NCBI GenBank assembly: GCA_019448385.1
Contig: JAGTXO010000001.1
Span: forward strand, 1,240,001-1,304,000
Length of the DNA: 64,000 nt
From: Diacronema lutheri
Lineage: Eukaryota; Haptophyta; Pavlovophyceae; Pavlovales; Pavlovaceae
Direction of reading: 5' to 3'
Below are positions 19,517 to 29,371 of this stretch, one piece after another. The notes under the pieces are model-generated. The model saw nothing but the letters and a program-made list of their open reading frames with translations. It was not told the DNA's origin and ran no database searches. Numbering within the stretch: position 1 is the first letter of the stretch; each line of letters starts with the position of its first letter. Position numbers and translations under genes: made by a program.

Positions 19517-22099
19517 CTCTGTCGCCAACGACGATGACGACGAGGTTGACCAGCTGCTCCGCCTTGCGGCGCCCACGCGCAAGGCGCAGTTTGTCGCGAG
19601 CACGGCAACCGCACTCGGCATGAATGGGGGCGGCGTGGGTGCGAGCAAGGGCGCGCGTGGCGGCGCGGCGGCCGCGCGCGGTGGCCGCGCAAAGCCAGCG
19701 ACCGCCATGCCGCTCGGTGCGCCGGACGCGCAGCACGAGTCGGAGCGCGAGCGGCGCGAGGCGGCGGAGCACTCACGATGGATGCGCGAGCAGACATTTG
19801 CGCGCTCGGCAGCGGTTTGCCCGCCGAGCGCGCAGGCCGGCGCGGCGCCGGGTGCGCGCGTCCAGCGGAGCGGCGGGGAAAGGGGAGGGGCCGCCGGTAT
19901 CAAGGACGGACCAGCGCTCGCTGCGCGGGAGGCGAAGGGCGCGAGCATACGCTCGTCGAGCGCGAACGCACGCGGTGCGCCGGACACTGCTGACGGTGGC
20001 GCGCTGCCGGCACGCGCGCCCAGCGCGCAGAGCGAGGCCGTGCGCGCGCCGCGCGCGGAGCCGCCACCGTCGTCGCCGCCGCAGCCGCGGCACGGCGCGT
20101 GCGCGGCGAGCACGTGCGCGGGCGCGCACACTGCGGGCGTGTGGGGCGGGGGCACCGCGAGCGGCGGGTGCATCGAGCGCGGCGCGGTAGGGGACGCGCT
20201 GGTGCGACCTGCGAGCGCGCTCTCGCAACCGCGCCACGCCGAGCGCGCTCGCGCGAGCAGCCCCGTGGCGCTCGCGCCGTGCGGTGCGCTGCGACCGAGC
20301 GCGGCGCCGCATGCTCTGTGCCGATCGATGTCGCTGCCCGCCGCATCTGCCTGCGTCGCGGCGCCGCTGCTCGTGCCGCCGCCGCCGCCGCCGCCGCCGC
20401 CGCTGCCGCTCGGCACGGGTGCGGGCGGCGTGTGGGCGGCAGCGGCGCGCAGGGCCGGCCCGGCACAGCCGCAGCAGCAGGCACAGCAGCAGTCGCCGGG
20501 CCGCGCGGCGGGTGTGCTAAGCCGGGCCGGCGCGCAGCCGCAGCCGCTGCAGCATGGCGTCGACGCGCTTCTTTTGCCGCCGCCGCCGCCACCACCGCCG
20601 CAGCCGCCTTCCGCCGGCCCAGCCGCGCACGGGCTCGCCGGTGCAGTCGAGCTGCACGGGCCGCCGCTCGCGCCGCCTCCGCTGCCGCTCGCGCAGCCGT
20701 CAGGGCCTCCGCTCGTCGCGCCGTCCGAATGGACGTCGTTGCCCCTCGCGCTGTGCGAATCGCTCGGTTTCGTCGATTACCGAATGCTCCTTCAACCGCC
20801 GCTCGTTGCGTCGCTCGACGGTGGCGGCAGCACGGGCGCACTGCTGCTCGAGCTGCGCGCGCACCACCAGCTCGCCGCGCCGCAGCTCGAGTGGTTTGCG
20901 CACGCGCTGATGGCGCTGGCCGCCGAGACGCCCGTCGGCGCTGCTGCGGGCGCGGGCGCGCGCCTGCTCACTGACCTTGTCTGGCTCCCACCCGCCGCGG
21001 TCGGCCTGTGGTACATCGCGCTCTTCGACTCGCCGTCCATCGCCGCGGCCGTCTCTCGCGCGCTGCACCGGCAGCGCGCCCTGTGCCTGCGCGTGGGCGG
21101 CGAAGTCGAGCCCGCGGCGTTCAGCGTGCGAGCGCGCTTCTCGGCGCTGAGCAACCCGCGGCAGTATGAAGCGGCACTCACACGCTCTCTCCTGCCCGCA
21201 CGGCGCGTGCAGCCGCCGCTTCCGCCCGGCCCGCCGCCGCCGCCGCGCCAGCCCTTTGTCGCGCCGTCTGAGGCACTCGCGGGCGGAGGGGCGGGGGGCG
21301 GCACGCGCTCGCGCGCCGCGCGCGCCGCGCCCGAGCGGCCTGCGCCATCGCACCGAGCGGCCACCGGGGCAGCGAGCGCGTCGGCAGCACCTCCGCCAAC
21401 GATGGCGTGCGGCGGCGCTGCGCTCGACCCGCGCGCGCGAGAATGGCGGCCGCTTGGTACGATGGCGGAGGCGCTGGGCGCTGCGAGCGCGCCGTGCGCG
21501 AGCGCCGCGCTGCCGTCGCCCGCCGCGTTGCCGCTCCCGCACGCGCTCGTCCCGCACGCGCTCGGCGCGCGTGCGACCACGCCGCCGCCCGCCACGGACG
21601 CGACGGCGCTCGGCGTCCTTGGAAGCGCCGATGCCCCCGCGCATGTGCCTGCTGCTGCGCCATTATGCCGCGCATCGTCGTGCAGCTGCAGCGCTGCAGC
21701 CGCGCCCTGTCTCTGGGCGCCTGCCGCGAGCGCGAGGTGCGCGCCGTGCCGCGCGTGCGCACCCGGTCGCCGTGCACGTGCGCCATGCGTGTGGCCTTGC
21801 GCGCTCGCGTGCAACGCTCTCCCACCCGCACCCCCTTCGCCCTCTCTTTGCGCTTGGCACACAGACCCTCGCTGCACGCGCAGAGCTCGTGCGGCGGCGC
21901 GCTCTGGGGCGGCGGCGCGCTCACGGCAGCCGCCGCGGTCGACCAGAGCGCACCACTCGTCGGCGGCCGCCTCGAGCAGGTGGGCGGCTCGTCTGTGCTC
22001 GAGGACGAGGACGAGCGCACGATGGACGAGGCGTTGCAGCGCTCGATGGACGACGTGCTCCTCGCGCTCGGCGAAGTGGAGGCGCAGGAGCTCGAATGA
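13071..22099 (+). CDS. Giant mosaic protein: MORN, MATH, PHD-like, ubiquitin-like, ankyrin, UIM (about 2,966 aa)
   Basis: The ATG at 13071 starts an 8.67-kb open exon, then a 128-nt intron (21737..21864, GTGCGC...ACAG, phase 2), then a short exon ending at 22099. Removing the intron replaces a Cys/Arg-rich read-through with an acidic tail, which supports it. Residues 1-600 are helical and armadillo/HEAT-like. A Gly/Ser linker (about 575-620) follows. MORN-type repeats lie at about 753-930 (WRGTDGVCYFGQYLGGMRHG, YTGQWADDLRHGYG, YEGEWQHGEVHGYG). A MATH-like fold lies at about 1238-1325 (FHAGESWGWRQVL), then a PHD-like Cys/His finger at about 1326-1425 (CALC...CSGPDCHLCFHVGC...CSSC). A ubiquitin-like segment is at about 1645-1710, ankyrin repeats at about 1806-1915 (KTALHAACLVGDEASVAALL), an Asp tract near 2140 and Pro-rich stretches after that. 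A UIM-like motif (MDEALQRSMDDV) sits near the C-terminus. I infer a ubiquitin-pathway scaffold or E3 component. No HECT or RBR domain is seen. Confidence 0.7.
14789..14917 (+). repeat. GGC-type simple repeat encoding a Gly/Ser linker
   Basis: About 130 bp of GGC/AGC triplets encode an uninterrupted glycine-serine linker between the helical N-terminal part and the MORN part of the giant protein. It is a typical replication-slippage sequence and its length may vary. Confidence 0.85.
19475..19515 (+). repeat. GAC simple repeat encoding an Asp tract
   Basis: A run of GAC triplets encodes about a dozen Asp residues in the giant mosaic protein. A second, imperfect acidic run follows within 40 bp. 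It lies in a disordered region between the ankyrin and proline-rich parts. Confidence 0.85.
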
Positions 22100-22316
22100 G
22101 CGCCGCAGCTCCACTTGAGCTGCCTCGCAGTGCGATGGCTTTTTGGCCACGGATGGGAAAAGGGCCCCACGACATCTCATCGCGTTTCCCCCCCCCTTTT
22201 CTGCCGTCAGTGAGCTGTAGATTGCTTACGCTCGATGCAGCGGCGTGGGCTCCGCGCCGCCCTTGCGCTCGACCGGCTCGACGGGTGCTGCCTGTGACAG
22301 GCGGCCTCTGTCTGAT

Positions 22317-23905
22317 TCAGCCCTTCGTGCCTTTGGCCTTTTGTCCTCCGCCCGGCTTCGCCAGCGGGCCCTGCGCGCGCACAACGTGCTCGCCGTCATC
22401 CTCGTCGTCATCGTCGGGCACGTGCGGAGGGCGCGGCGCGCTCGTGTGGTCGCGCGGGCAGCGCGAAGGCGAAAGCTCGATCCACTCCCTCGTCGTCGTG
22501 GAGAAGGCCCACACGTCATTGAGATAGCCGTTCGCTTGCGCGCCCGGCTCGTCCGAGCCCAGCTCGCCGCCAAACATGAAGAGGTCCGTGCCGATGGGCA
22601 GCAGCGAGATGAGGAAGCGCCCCTGCGGCACAACGGCGCTCGTCGGCTGTATCGCCGTCCACGTGCGCTCGTCGAGGTCAAACCGCCAGACGTCATCAAA
22701 CGCGTGCCAGTACTTGTACCAGCCGCCAATCGTGTACATCCCGTTCCCCACGACAGCCGCCGCGTGATGGTCGCGCGGGTGCGGCGCCATCGCCGTCACG
22801 TGCGCGTGCGGCGTCGGCGCCGGCGCGGTGTCGAGCCGCTCCCACCGCCTCGCCGTGGGGAAGAAGGCCCAAACGTCGTTGAAGTAAAGATTGATGTCGA
22901 CGCGGCCCGCGAAGAGCACAATGGCCGTCGCGTACTTGCCCGTCGAGTTGCAGTAGAGAGAATCGACCGTGACGAGCGTGTGGCCCTTGCGCGCTGGCGG
23001 CGCGAGCTGCCGAGCGACCTCCAATTCGCTTCCCTGCGTGCGTGGCGGCGCGGCGCGGCGGGCGCCTGAGCAACACGCGGCCGGGCGAGCTCCGAGTGCC
23101 CCACCTCGCCCGACCGGCGCGCGCGCGCGTCGCGCGTTGCGCGCACGTCGTTGAGAAGCGTCCACTGCAGCTTGCGCACGTCCAAGGCCCACATGTCGTT
23201 GAGCAGGGAGGACGTCGGGCTCTTGCCGCCATGCATGTACACCTTGCCAGCTGAGTAGGCCGCCGCGTGCGCCCGCCGCTCGAGCGACATGCACCGATCA
23301 TCGTCGTCCGCATTGAGCGCCGAGTCCGAGCTGCTGCACGTCGGCGCCAGCCGCCGCCACTCGAAGGTGCCGGCGCTGAGCTTCCACACGTCGTCGATGA
23401 ACGAGCCGTCGGCGCGCAGCGGGTCGCCGGCAAAGATGAACAAGTTCTCCTGCTCGTCCTGCACGGCGATGGTCTTCCAGCGAGGCTCGGGCCGCTTGCT
23501 CGACTGCAGGTAGGCACCGGCGTCCTCGCGATCGAGCTCCGTCCACTTGGACGTGCCGTTGGGTGGCGCGTGCGTGTCGGCGTCAAAGAGCCACATGTCG
23601 TCGCACAGCTCGTTGATCCACATGCAGTTGGAGTCCGCCTTGCCTGACCAGAGGAGCAGCTTGGCCGGGCCCTGCTGCGTACCGTACGCGCCGAGCGCGT
23701 AGCCCTTTCGGCACGCCGGGTAGCTCGCGTCGATGTACGCCTGGCCCCTCGAGATGCGCATGAGCCGCAGGCTCGTGAGCGTGGCGCCGACGACGATGAG
23801 CACGAGGAAGGTCACGACCACGAAGCGCAGCGCGCGCACCCGGCGGTCCGCGTACTGCCGACCGTAGTCCGCGCGCGTCTCCTCCATGAGCGGTTGGTTG
23901 ATCAT
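22317..23905 (-). CDS. Membrane-anchored kelch-repeat protein (about 491 aa)
   Basis: Exons 23905..23147 and 23033..22317. The 113-nt intron starts GTGCGC and ends CGCAG, phase 0, and falls between kelch repeats so that LLND joins GSELEVARQ. Residues about 27-48 are one hydrophobic span (ALRFVVVTFLVLIVVGATLT) after a short charged N-terminus, so it is probably a type II membrane protein with the beta-propeller outside the cytosol. At least five kelch units can be read, each with the pattern hydrophobic-F/H-GG... and ...NDVW..., for example YMHGGKSPTSSLLNDMWALD, IVLFAGRVDINLYFNDVWAF, YTIGGWYKYWHAFDDVWRFD and FMFGGELGSDE. An even number of lumenal cysteines may form disulfides. The C-terminus is acidic and then Lys/Gly-rich. 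No enzyme domain accompanies the propeller, so binding partners are unknown. Confidence 0.8.
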
Positions 23906-24295
23906 GGCGAGCGGAGGCGAGACGCGCGTCGCTGTTCCCCTCGCCGCCCTCGCGGCCCTGATTTTCGGTCAACACGAGGCCGACGGCGATGCGGAGGGAG
24001 AAAAGTGAAAACTCAAAACAGCTGTCAAACTCAAAACTGACAATTACTGTGGGACAGGTAGAGGGAGGGACACTCCCACAGTCATGCCGATGTCAACGGG
24101 GGGCCCGGCCTTTCGCGGGTGCGGCTCGAACATGCCAGGCCTCACGTGCCCCGGCGCGCGCCTGCTGTCGCGCGCGGCGCCGCGGCAGGGCCCCGCCTCG
24201 CTTGAGCCGCGCATCGCGAGCATCGGGACGGCCTCACCGCCTCACCAACTCCGTGCATTTTAAATTGCGGTCTGGTCGGGTTCAGTCGGAGCTCC
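23906..24295. promoter_or_regulatory. Divergent spacer with 9-bp inverted repeat and direct repeats
   Basis: This 390-bp region separates the kelch gene and the kinase-isomerase fusion. It holds a perfect 9-bp inverted repeat, ACTGTGGGA at 24046..24054 and TCCCACAGT at 24074..24082 with a 19-nt loop. Just left of it an 11-bp direct repeat AAACTCAAAAC occurs at 24009..24019 and 24027..24037. A TTTTAAAT patch lies near 24257, about 39 bp upstream of the fusion gene's ATG and TATA-like in position. Regulatory roles are inferred from position only. Confidence 0.4.
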
Positions 24296-25335
24296 ATGCT
24301 GCTGTTCGTGATTGCCGCGTGTGTGGCTCGCGGGTTGGGCTCGGAGGCTCGCTGGCGCGGAGGCAGCAGCGGCTCGGACGGTGGCGCGGCGCGCACGCTA
24401 CTCGTCATCGGCGCGGCCAACGCGGACATCATCGTCGACGTCGACCGGCTCCCTGTGGCTGGCGAGACTGTGTGCGCGCGCGACGGCGTGCGCGTCGTGC
24501 CCGGCGGCAAGGGCTGCAACCAGGCGATCGCCGTCGCGCGGCTGGGCGACGGCGTAGCGGCGCGCTTTGTCGCGCAGCTCGGTGCTGACTCGCACGGCGC
24601 GATGCTCGTCAACACGCTGCTCGAGCACGGTGTCGACGTGTCGCGCTGCGTGCGCCAGCCGGGCGGCGACTCTGGGCAGGGGTACGTGTTCCTCGAGCCG
24701 GGCGGCACCGTCTCGAGCATCGTTGCCGCAGGCGCGAACGGGTGCTGGCCCGAACTAACGGCCGAAGCGTGCGCGCAGCTCGTCGCCGGCGCGAGCGCGG
24801 TGCTGCTGCAGCGCGAGGTGCCCGAGCGCGTGAACGAGGCGGTCGCGGCCGCGGCGTGTGCGCAGCGCATCCCCGTGCTGCAGGACATTGGCGGGGAGGA
24901 TCGGCCGATCTCGGACGCGCAGCTGCGTCGCTGCGCGCTCATCTCGCCCAACCTCTCCGAGCTGCACCGACTGACGGGCGGCATGCCCGTCGGCAGCGAC
25001 GCCGAAGTGGTCGCGGCGGCCGGCACGCTGCGCGCGCGCGGCGCGCGCTCCGTGCTCATCACGCTCGGCGCTCGTGGCGCGATCCTTGTAGCGGAGGATG
25101 GGAGCGTGCACCGGCAGCCGGCGCTTGCCGTGCCCGGCGGCGCCGTCGTCGATGAGACGGGCGCAGGCGACTGCTTCCGGTCGGCATTTGCTCTCGGCCT
25201 AATCGAGGGCGTGCCGCTGCACCGTTGCCTGCGATTTGCCGCCGCGGCCGGCGCGATCGCCGTCTCGCGGCTCGGCGCGGTGCCGTCCATCCCGACGCGC
25301 GCCGAGGTCGAGGCCCTCGCCGACGCCGCGGAGGA

Positions 25336-25371
<36 letters not shown>

Positions 25372-26425
25372 GTCGCCACCACCTGCAGTTGGGGCAGCCG
25401 GCGGCGACGGCGACGGCGCGTCGCGCCTGCGCGGTGGCGGCGCGCCTGGCACCGACGCGCCGTGCCCGCTCGAATTCGCGTCGCGGCTTAACTCGATGAA
25501 GGACCGGCCCGAGCTGTGGGCGGGCGAGCAGTCGCCCCTTGGCTGGGTCGCGCGCCAGGGCCAGGTCGCCGGCCTGGGGCTCGTCGACTTCAACTTCCCG
25601 CAGCACCTCGACGGCCTTGACGTGCAGCGCGTGCGCGACGCGCTCGCCGGCGCCGGCCTTCGCGCGGGCGCGATCTGCCTGCGCTACCCGAAGCGGATGC
25701 AGGCAGGTGCGATGACGCACCCCGACGAGCGCGTGCGCGCCGAGGCCGTCGCGATGACGATCGCGGCGGGCGAGTGGGCCAAGGCGCTCGGCGCGAAGGA
25801 GCTCGTCGTGTGGAGCGCGTATGACGGGTACGACTACTCGCTGCAGGTGGATTACGCGCAGCTGTGGCAGCGCGTGGTCGACGGCTTCCGCGCCGTGTGC
25901 GACGCGCACCCCGAGCTCAAGGTGTCACTCGAGTTCAAGCCGACCGACGAGAACACGCGCTTCTTTGCGGTGCCCAGCACCGGCGCCGCACTGCTGCTCG
26001 TGCGCGACATCGACCGGCCAAACATGGGGCTCACGCTCGACCTTGGGCACTGCCTCGCAGCGGGCGAGAACCCGGCGCAGTCCGTCGCGATGGTGGGCGG
26101 CGCCGGCAAGCTGTTTGGTGTGCAGCTCAACGATGGGTACCAGCGGCTCGGCGCAGAGGACGGCCTCATCTTCGGCTCGGTCCATCCGTCGATGGCGCTT
26201 GAGCTGTGCTTTTGGCTGCAGCAGGTCGGCTTCGACGGCCACGTTTACTTTGACACCTTCCCACGGAACGAGGACCCGGTGCGGGAGGCCGCGTACAACA
26301 TCCGCGCGTTTAAGCGCCTGTGGGCCAAGGCGCACAGGCTGCGCGCCGAGGGCGTCAGCACGCACATGCGCGCGCACGACGCGCTCGGCGTGCTCGAGCT
26401 GCTCGAGCGGATGGAGGGTGAGTGA
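24296..26425 (+). CDS. PfkB/ribokinase-type sugar kinase fused to a xylose-isomerase-like TIM barrel (709 aa)
   Basis: One exon with no intron or stop between the two halves. Residues 1-18 are hydrophobic (MLLFVIAACVARGLGSEA), a possible signal peptide. Residues about 35-340 are a PfkB kinase: the N-terminal GANADIIVDVDRLP, the glycine-rich GGKGCNQAIAVARLG signature, and ATP/catalytic DETGAGDCFRSAFALG near residue 285, where the Asp in GAGD is the family's base. The arrangement is closest to ribokinase. A poly-Ala linker (about 345-360, from a GCC repeat) leads to residues about 385-700, a sugar isomerase/epimerase-like barrel (AP-endonuclease-2/xylose isomerase superfamily) with likely metal or substrate residues in SLEFKPTDE, LDLGHCLAAGENPA and VQLNDG. 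The fusion suggests consecutive isomerisation and phosphorylation of one sugar. The substrate is unknown. Domain calls are firm; the pathway is inference. Confidence 0.8.
25337..25371 (+). repeat. GCC simple repeat encoding the poly-Ala interdomain linker
   Basis: About a dozen GCC triplets encode consecutive alanines exactly between the kinase and the barrel domain. Confidence 0.85.
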
Positions 26426-26657
26426 GCGGCTCAGCATTCGATGGCCCCCTTGGGCAGTCTTGTAGCCTCGACATTGGTGGCTACTCGATTCCCCCGCAGC
26501 TGGTGCTGACCCAGCGCCGTTTGTAGTCTTGTGCCTCAGGTTGTTTTCGTTCCGTTCCCAAAGCCCGGTGTCTTTTAAAAAGGCAGCCCTGACGAACTTA
26601 CCTTTGTGGCCCCGCCGGCGCCGTCCGCTGCTTTTCGCGCGCGCGCGCCGCGTGGCG

Positions 26658-27011
26658 ATGAGCACGCGTGCCGCCGTCCCTCGCATCGCTCGTAAGGACA
26701 GCGTCGGCTCGTACGGCGAGCCTTCCGACGTGCTGCGACGCCGCATGTTCGCCCGGCTTGCGCTGGAGGCGTCGCACTCCCAGCTGCTCGAGCAGTGCGA
26801 ACAGCAGTTGGAGCCCACAGAGGCGAGCGCGCGCGCGCGCGAAGGGCACGCGAGCTTTTCAATGAGCGTGGCAAGGGAGGCGCAGCTGAGCTCCGAAGTG
26901 CCGCGCTCACCCGGGCCATTCTGCCGCCCACCAGCTCTGTGTCACACGGAGTCGGACGTTGCCCTGTCGCTCGCGCTCACGTCGATCAACGTCGCACCCT
27001 CAGCACAATAA
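26658..27011 (+). CDS. Small protein of unknown function (about 117 aa)
   Basis: The ATG at 26658 opens a frame with a Ser/Arg/Glu composition unlike the Arg/Ala/Pro-only shadow frames around it: an N-terminal part with DSVGSYGEPSDVLRRRMFAR, then a Leu/Glu/Gln helix (LALEASHSQLLEQCEQQLEP). No family is recognised. A GC-AG intron from about 26822 to a CAG near 26885 would also keep the frame and shorten the protein, and I cannot choose between models. It is downstream of the kinase-isomerase gene on the same strand, 232 bp away. It could be spurious. Confidence 0.35.
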   Translation: MSTRAAVPRIARKDSVGSYGEPSDVLRRRMFARLALEASHSQLLEQCEQQLEPTEASARAREGHASFSMSVAREAQLSSEVPRSPGPFCRPPALCHTESDVALSLALTSINVAPSAQ

Positions 27012-27500
27012 CGGCGGCGTTGGGCGGCGATCGGCGCGGCGCGTTCGCGCCGCCGGCCGTCGCGTCACATCGCGGCTCCCCCGTTTTGAGCGGCCAGCCG
27101 TCGGTGCTGACGCGCACTCACGCTGTTGGTTCTGACCGGCCGGCCGCATTGTCTCGCGGGTGGCACGACGCGATCACCTGCGCGTGCCGAGGCCGGGCAC
27201 TAGGCCTCATGGTCATGATGGTGATGCTTCCGGAGGCCCAGACGTTGACGAGTGTCGCAATCCTCCTCCTGTCCTCCAGCCAGCCAGCACGCAAATGCCC
27301 CGCCAACATAACTCCCGTCGACGGGGAGGAGGAGGAGGAGGTGGGGGGAGGGCGAGGGGGGAAGCGAACGTGGACGACATTCAATTGAAGGGAGGCGCCG
27401 GCCCCCGCGCCAGCGGTGAGCGGCGCCGCTCATGTAGCAGCGCGCGAGAATCGCATATTAAATTCGAATTTAAATTCAGCGGGTACATAACAGCTGCAGG
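27012..27500. promoter_or_regulatory. Intergenic region with GGA repeat and A/T palindrome
   Basis: These 489 bp carry no convincing gene. A purine-rich GGA/GGGGA stretch lies at about 27326-27366. At 27458..27473 is a perfect 16-bp palindrome TTAAATTCGAATTTAA inside an A/T-rich island of about 30 bp, striking in DNA that is otherwise strongly GC-rich. The island ends about 25 bp before the ATG at 27501, so it may be the core promoter or a factor-binding site of the next gene. Confidence 0.4.
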
Positions 27501-29353
27501 ATGGAGCACCTGCAGCTCGGAGTGGAGTCCGAGTCGCGGGCGCTCGAGGCTCTCGAGGAGGTGATCGACGGGGCGATGCGGGTCGTGCGTGAGCGAGAGG
27601 AAGAGGAGGCGTCGATTGCGTACTGCACGAAGCGCTCGTCGCAGGACATCATGGGCATCATTGAGTGGTACGCCATCGACTGCGATCGGGGCGAGCCCGA
27701 GTTGGGCCTCGCCGAGACGTGGCTCCCAGACGAGGAGCCGCCGCCAGCGGTGACGGACGCGTGGTCGAGGAGCGCGCTGTCCGCCCACACCAGACAGCCG
27801 ATTGCCGCGCCAACGCCCGGGCAGGCCAGCGCGATGCTCGAGCTGCCGCTGGGCGCCCGGCTGCCCGCGCGCGCCACGCCGCGCAAGCCGCGCGGGCAGG
27901 CGGACAAGTCGTCCGTCGTCTCGGACGCGTCCAATTTGGGTAAGCTGCAAGACCTCGACTCGATCCCTCCGCCTACCCAGCCCGCACGCCGGCAGGTCGC
28001 CAAGCCGCAGGTGGAGGTCGACCCGTGGACGCGCGCGGCGCAACAGCGTGCGAGGCGAGCCGCCGTATGCGCGCGCGCGCGCTCGGCCTGCTCCGCGCGC
28101 CTCACGAACATTGCCACGGCGCCCGCGCCGCGCGTGGCTGTTCTGAGCGCACAGGGCGTTCACGCGCACACGCTGCCACCCGCGCGCCGACTCTTGCGCA
28201 GGCTGAGGCCGCCGAGCTGGAGCGCGTGTCGCAGGTGCGCAAGGAGGCGCGCGGAAAGAACTACACGTACGATCATTTGGGCAAGGTGGTTCTCGTGCAG
28301 CCGCCGGATGGCGAGAAGCTACCCGCCTTTCGCACGAGCCCGGCTGTGGGCGTCGCCGAGCGCGCCGAGGCGCGACCGATTGTGCCTGCGCCGCCGCGCG
28401 GGCCACCGCGCGGCGCGCCGCGCGGCGCGGCGGCGGGCGGCGCGCGCGCGGCCGGTCGTCTGAGCGGCGCGCGAGCGCTCGACGAGGCGGGTGTTGGCTC
28501 CGAGGCGCCGCCGTACCGGCCGCTGGACTCGGAGCAGCCGGCACTGATGCCATCGCTCAGCCTGCAGCCGGGCGTGACGCTTTTCGAGGCAGGTGGCACC
28601 AAGCAGCAGGGCAGGCCAATGGACGCGAAGCATCTCTCGCTGAGGGAATTTGCGGCCATCGCAGAGGGGCACGCGCGTACGCCGGCGAGCAGGCCAGCCG
28701 ACGGCTCCGCCAAGCCGCTCGCCACGTCGAACGTCGTGCAGCCCGGCACGCTGAACGCGATCATCCCACGGACGGTCGCCGAGCCAAGGGCGGCCTCGCC
28801 GCCGAACGGGCAGGAGCGGCACGCGCTCATCAACAGGTCGGTCGGCGCGCCGCCCGCGGCTGGGGCGTTTGTACCGCCCGCGCAGCCCAAGGGTCGGCTG
28901 CAGGTCGATCTGACGCTCGGCGCTCGCAGCCGGCTGCCGCGCGAGAGGCCGCCGCTCGCGAGCAAGCCCCTCGACGACTGGGTGAGCGCGCCGCCGGCGC
29001 GTCGCGCGCCAGCAGACGCGCGCATCGCCGCAGCGAGCATCGTTCGCCCGCACTCAACGGGCCAAGATCCACAGGCGCCACGCCGGCAGGCGCGCTCACG
29101 CGGCGAGCCGCGCCCGCACGCTGCGCCTTGCGCGCCCCAGGATCCGGCGCGGACCTCGCCGGGCGCGGGCAGATTGGGCGTGGGCAGCGGCGCGCTGCCA
29201 GTGATCTCTCCCTTGCCCAGCCGAGGCTCGGTGCTCGGGCCCGTGCGTGGCTCGTTTGAGCGCCGACAGCCAGCCGACGTGGTCTCAACGCCTAATCCTA
29301 ACCTGCTCAGCTCGCTGCTCTTCGCCGGCGAAGTGGGAGACGCTCCCAGCTAA
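27501..29353 (+). CDS. C2orf81/DUF4639-like protein (571 aa)
   Basis: Exons 27501..28064 and 28202..29353. The 137-nt intron starts GTATGC and ends GCGCAG, phase 0, joining an Arg-rich stretch to AEAAELERVSQVRKEARGKN. The N-terminus has a helix EALEEVIDGAMRVVREREEE, then IIEWYAIDCD and ETWLPDEEPPPAVTDAWSRS. This combination of a helical start, a W..PDEEP and a DAWS-type motif resembles what I remember of vertebrate C2orf81 and algal homologues. A second conserved-looking stretch is KNYTYDHLGKVVLVQPPDGE. The C-terminal 350 residues are Pro/Ala/Arg-rich and probably disordered. Function is unknown; a link to cilia is possible but not shown here. The stop codon is only 18 bp from the stop of the convergent neighbour. 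Confidence 0.55.
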
Positions 29354-29371
29354 GCCCAACAGGCAATAGAC

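Noticed and set aside
21865-22118. Giant gene ending at 22118 in its first frame
   Set aside because: The read-through after 21737 is Cys/Arg/Ser-rich noise, while splicing 21737..21864 gives a coherent acidic tail ending at 22099.
26462-26484. Hairpin GTAGCC...GGCTAC resembling a tRNA arm
   Set aside because: No acceptor or D-arm pairs can be drawn around it and the T-loop consensus is incomplete.
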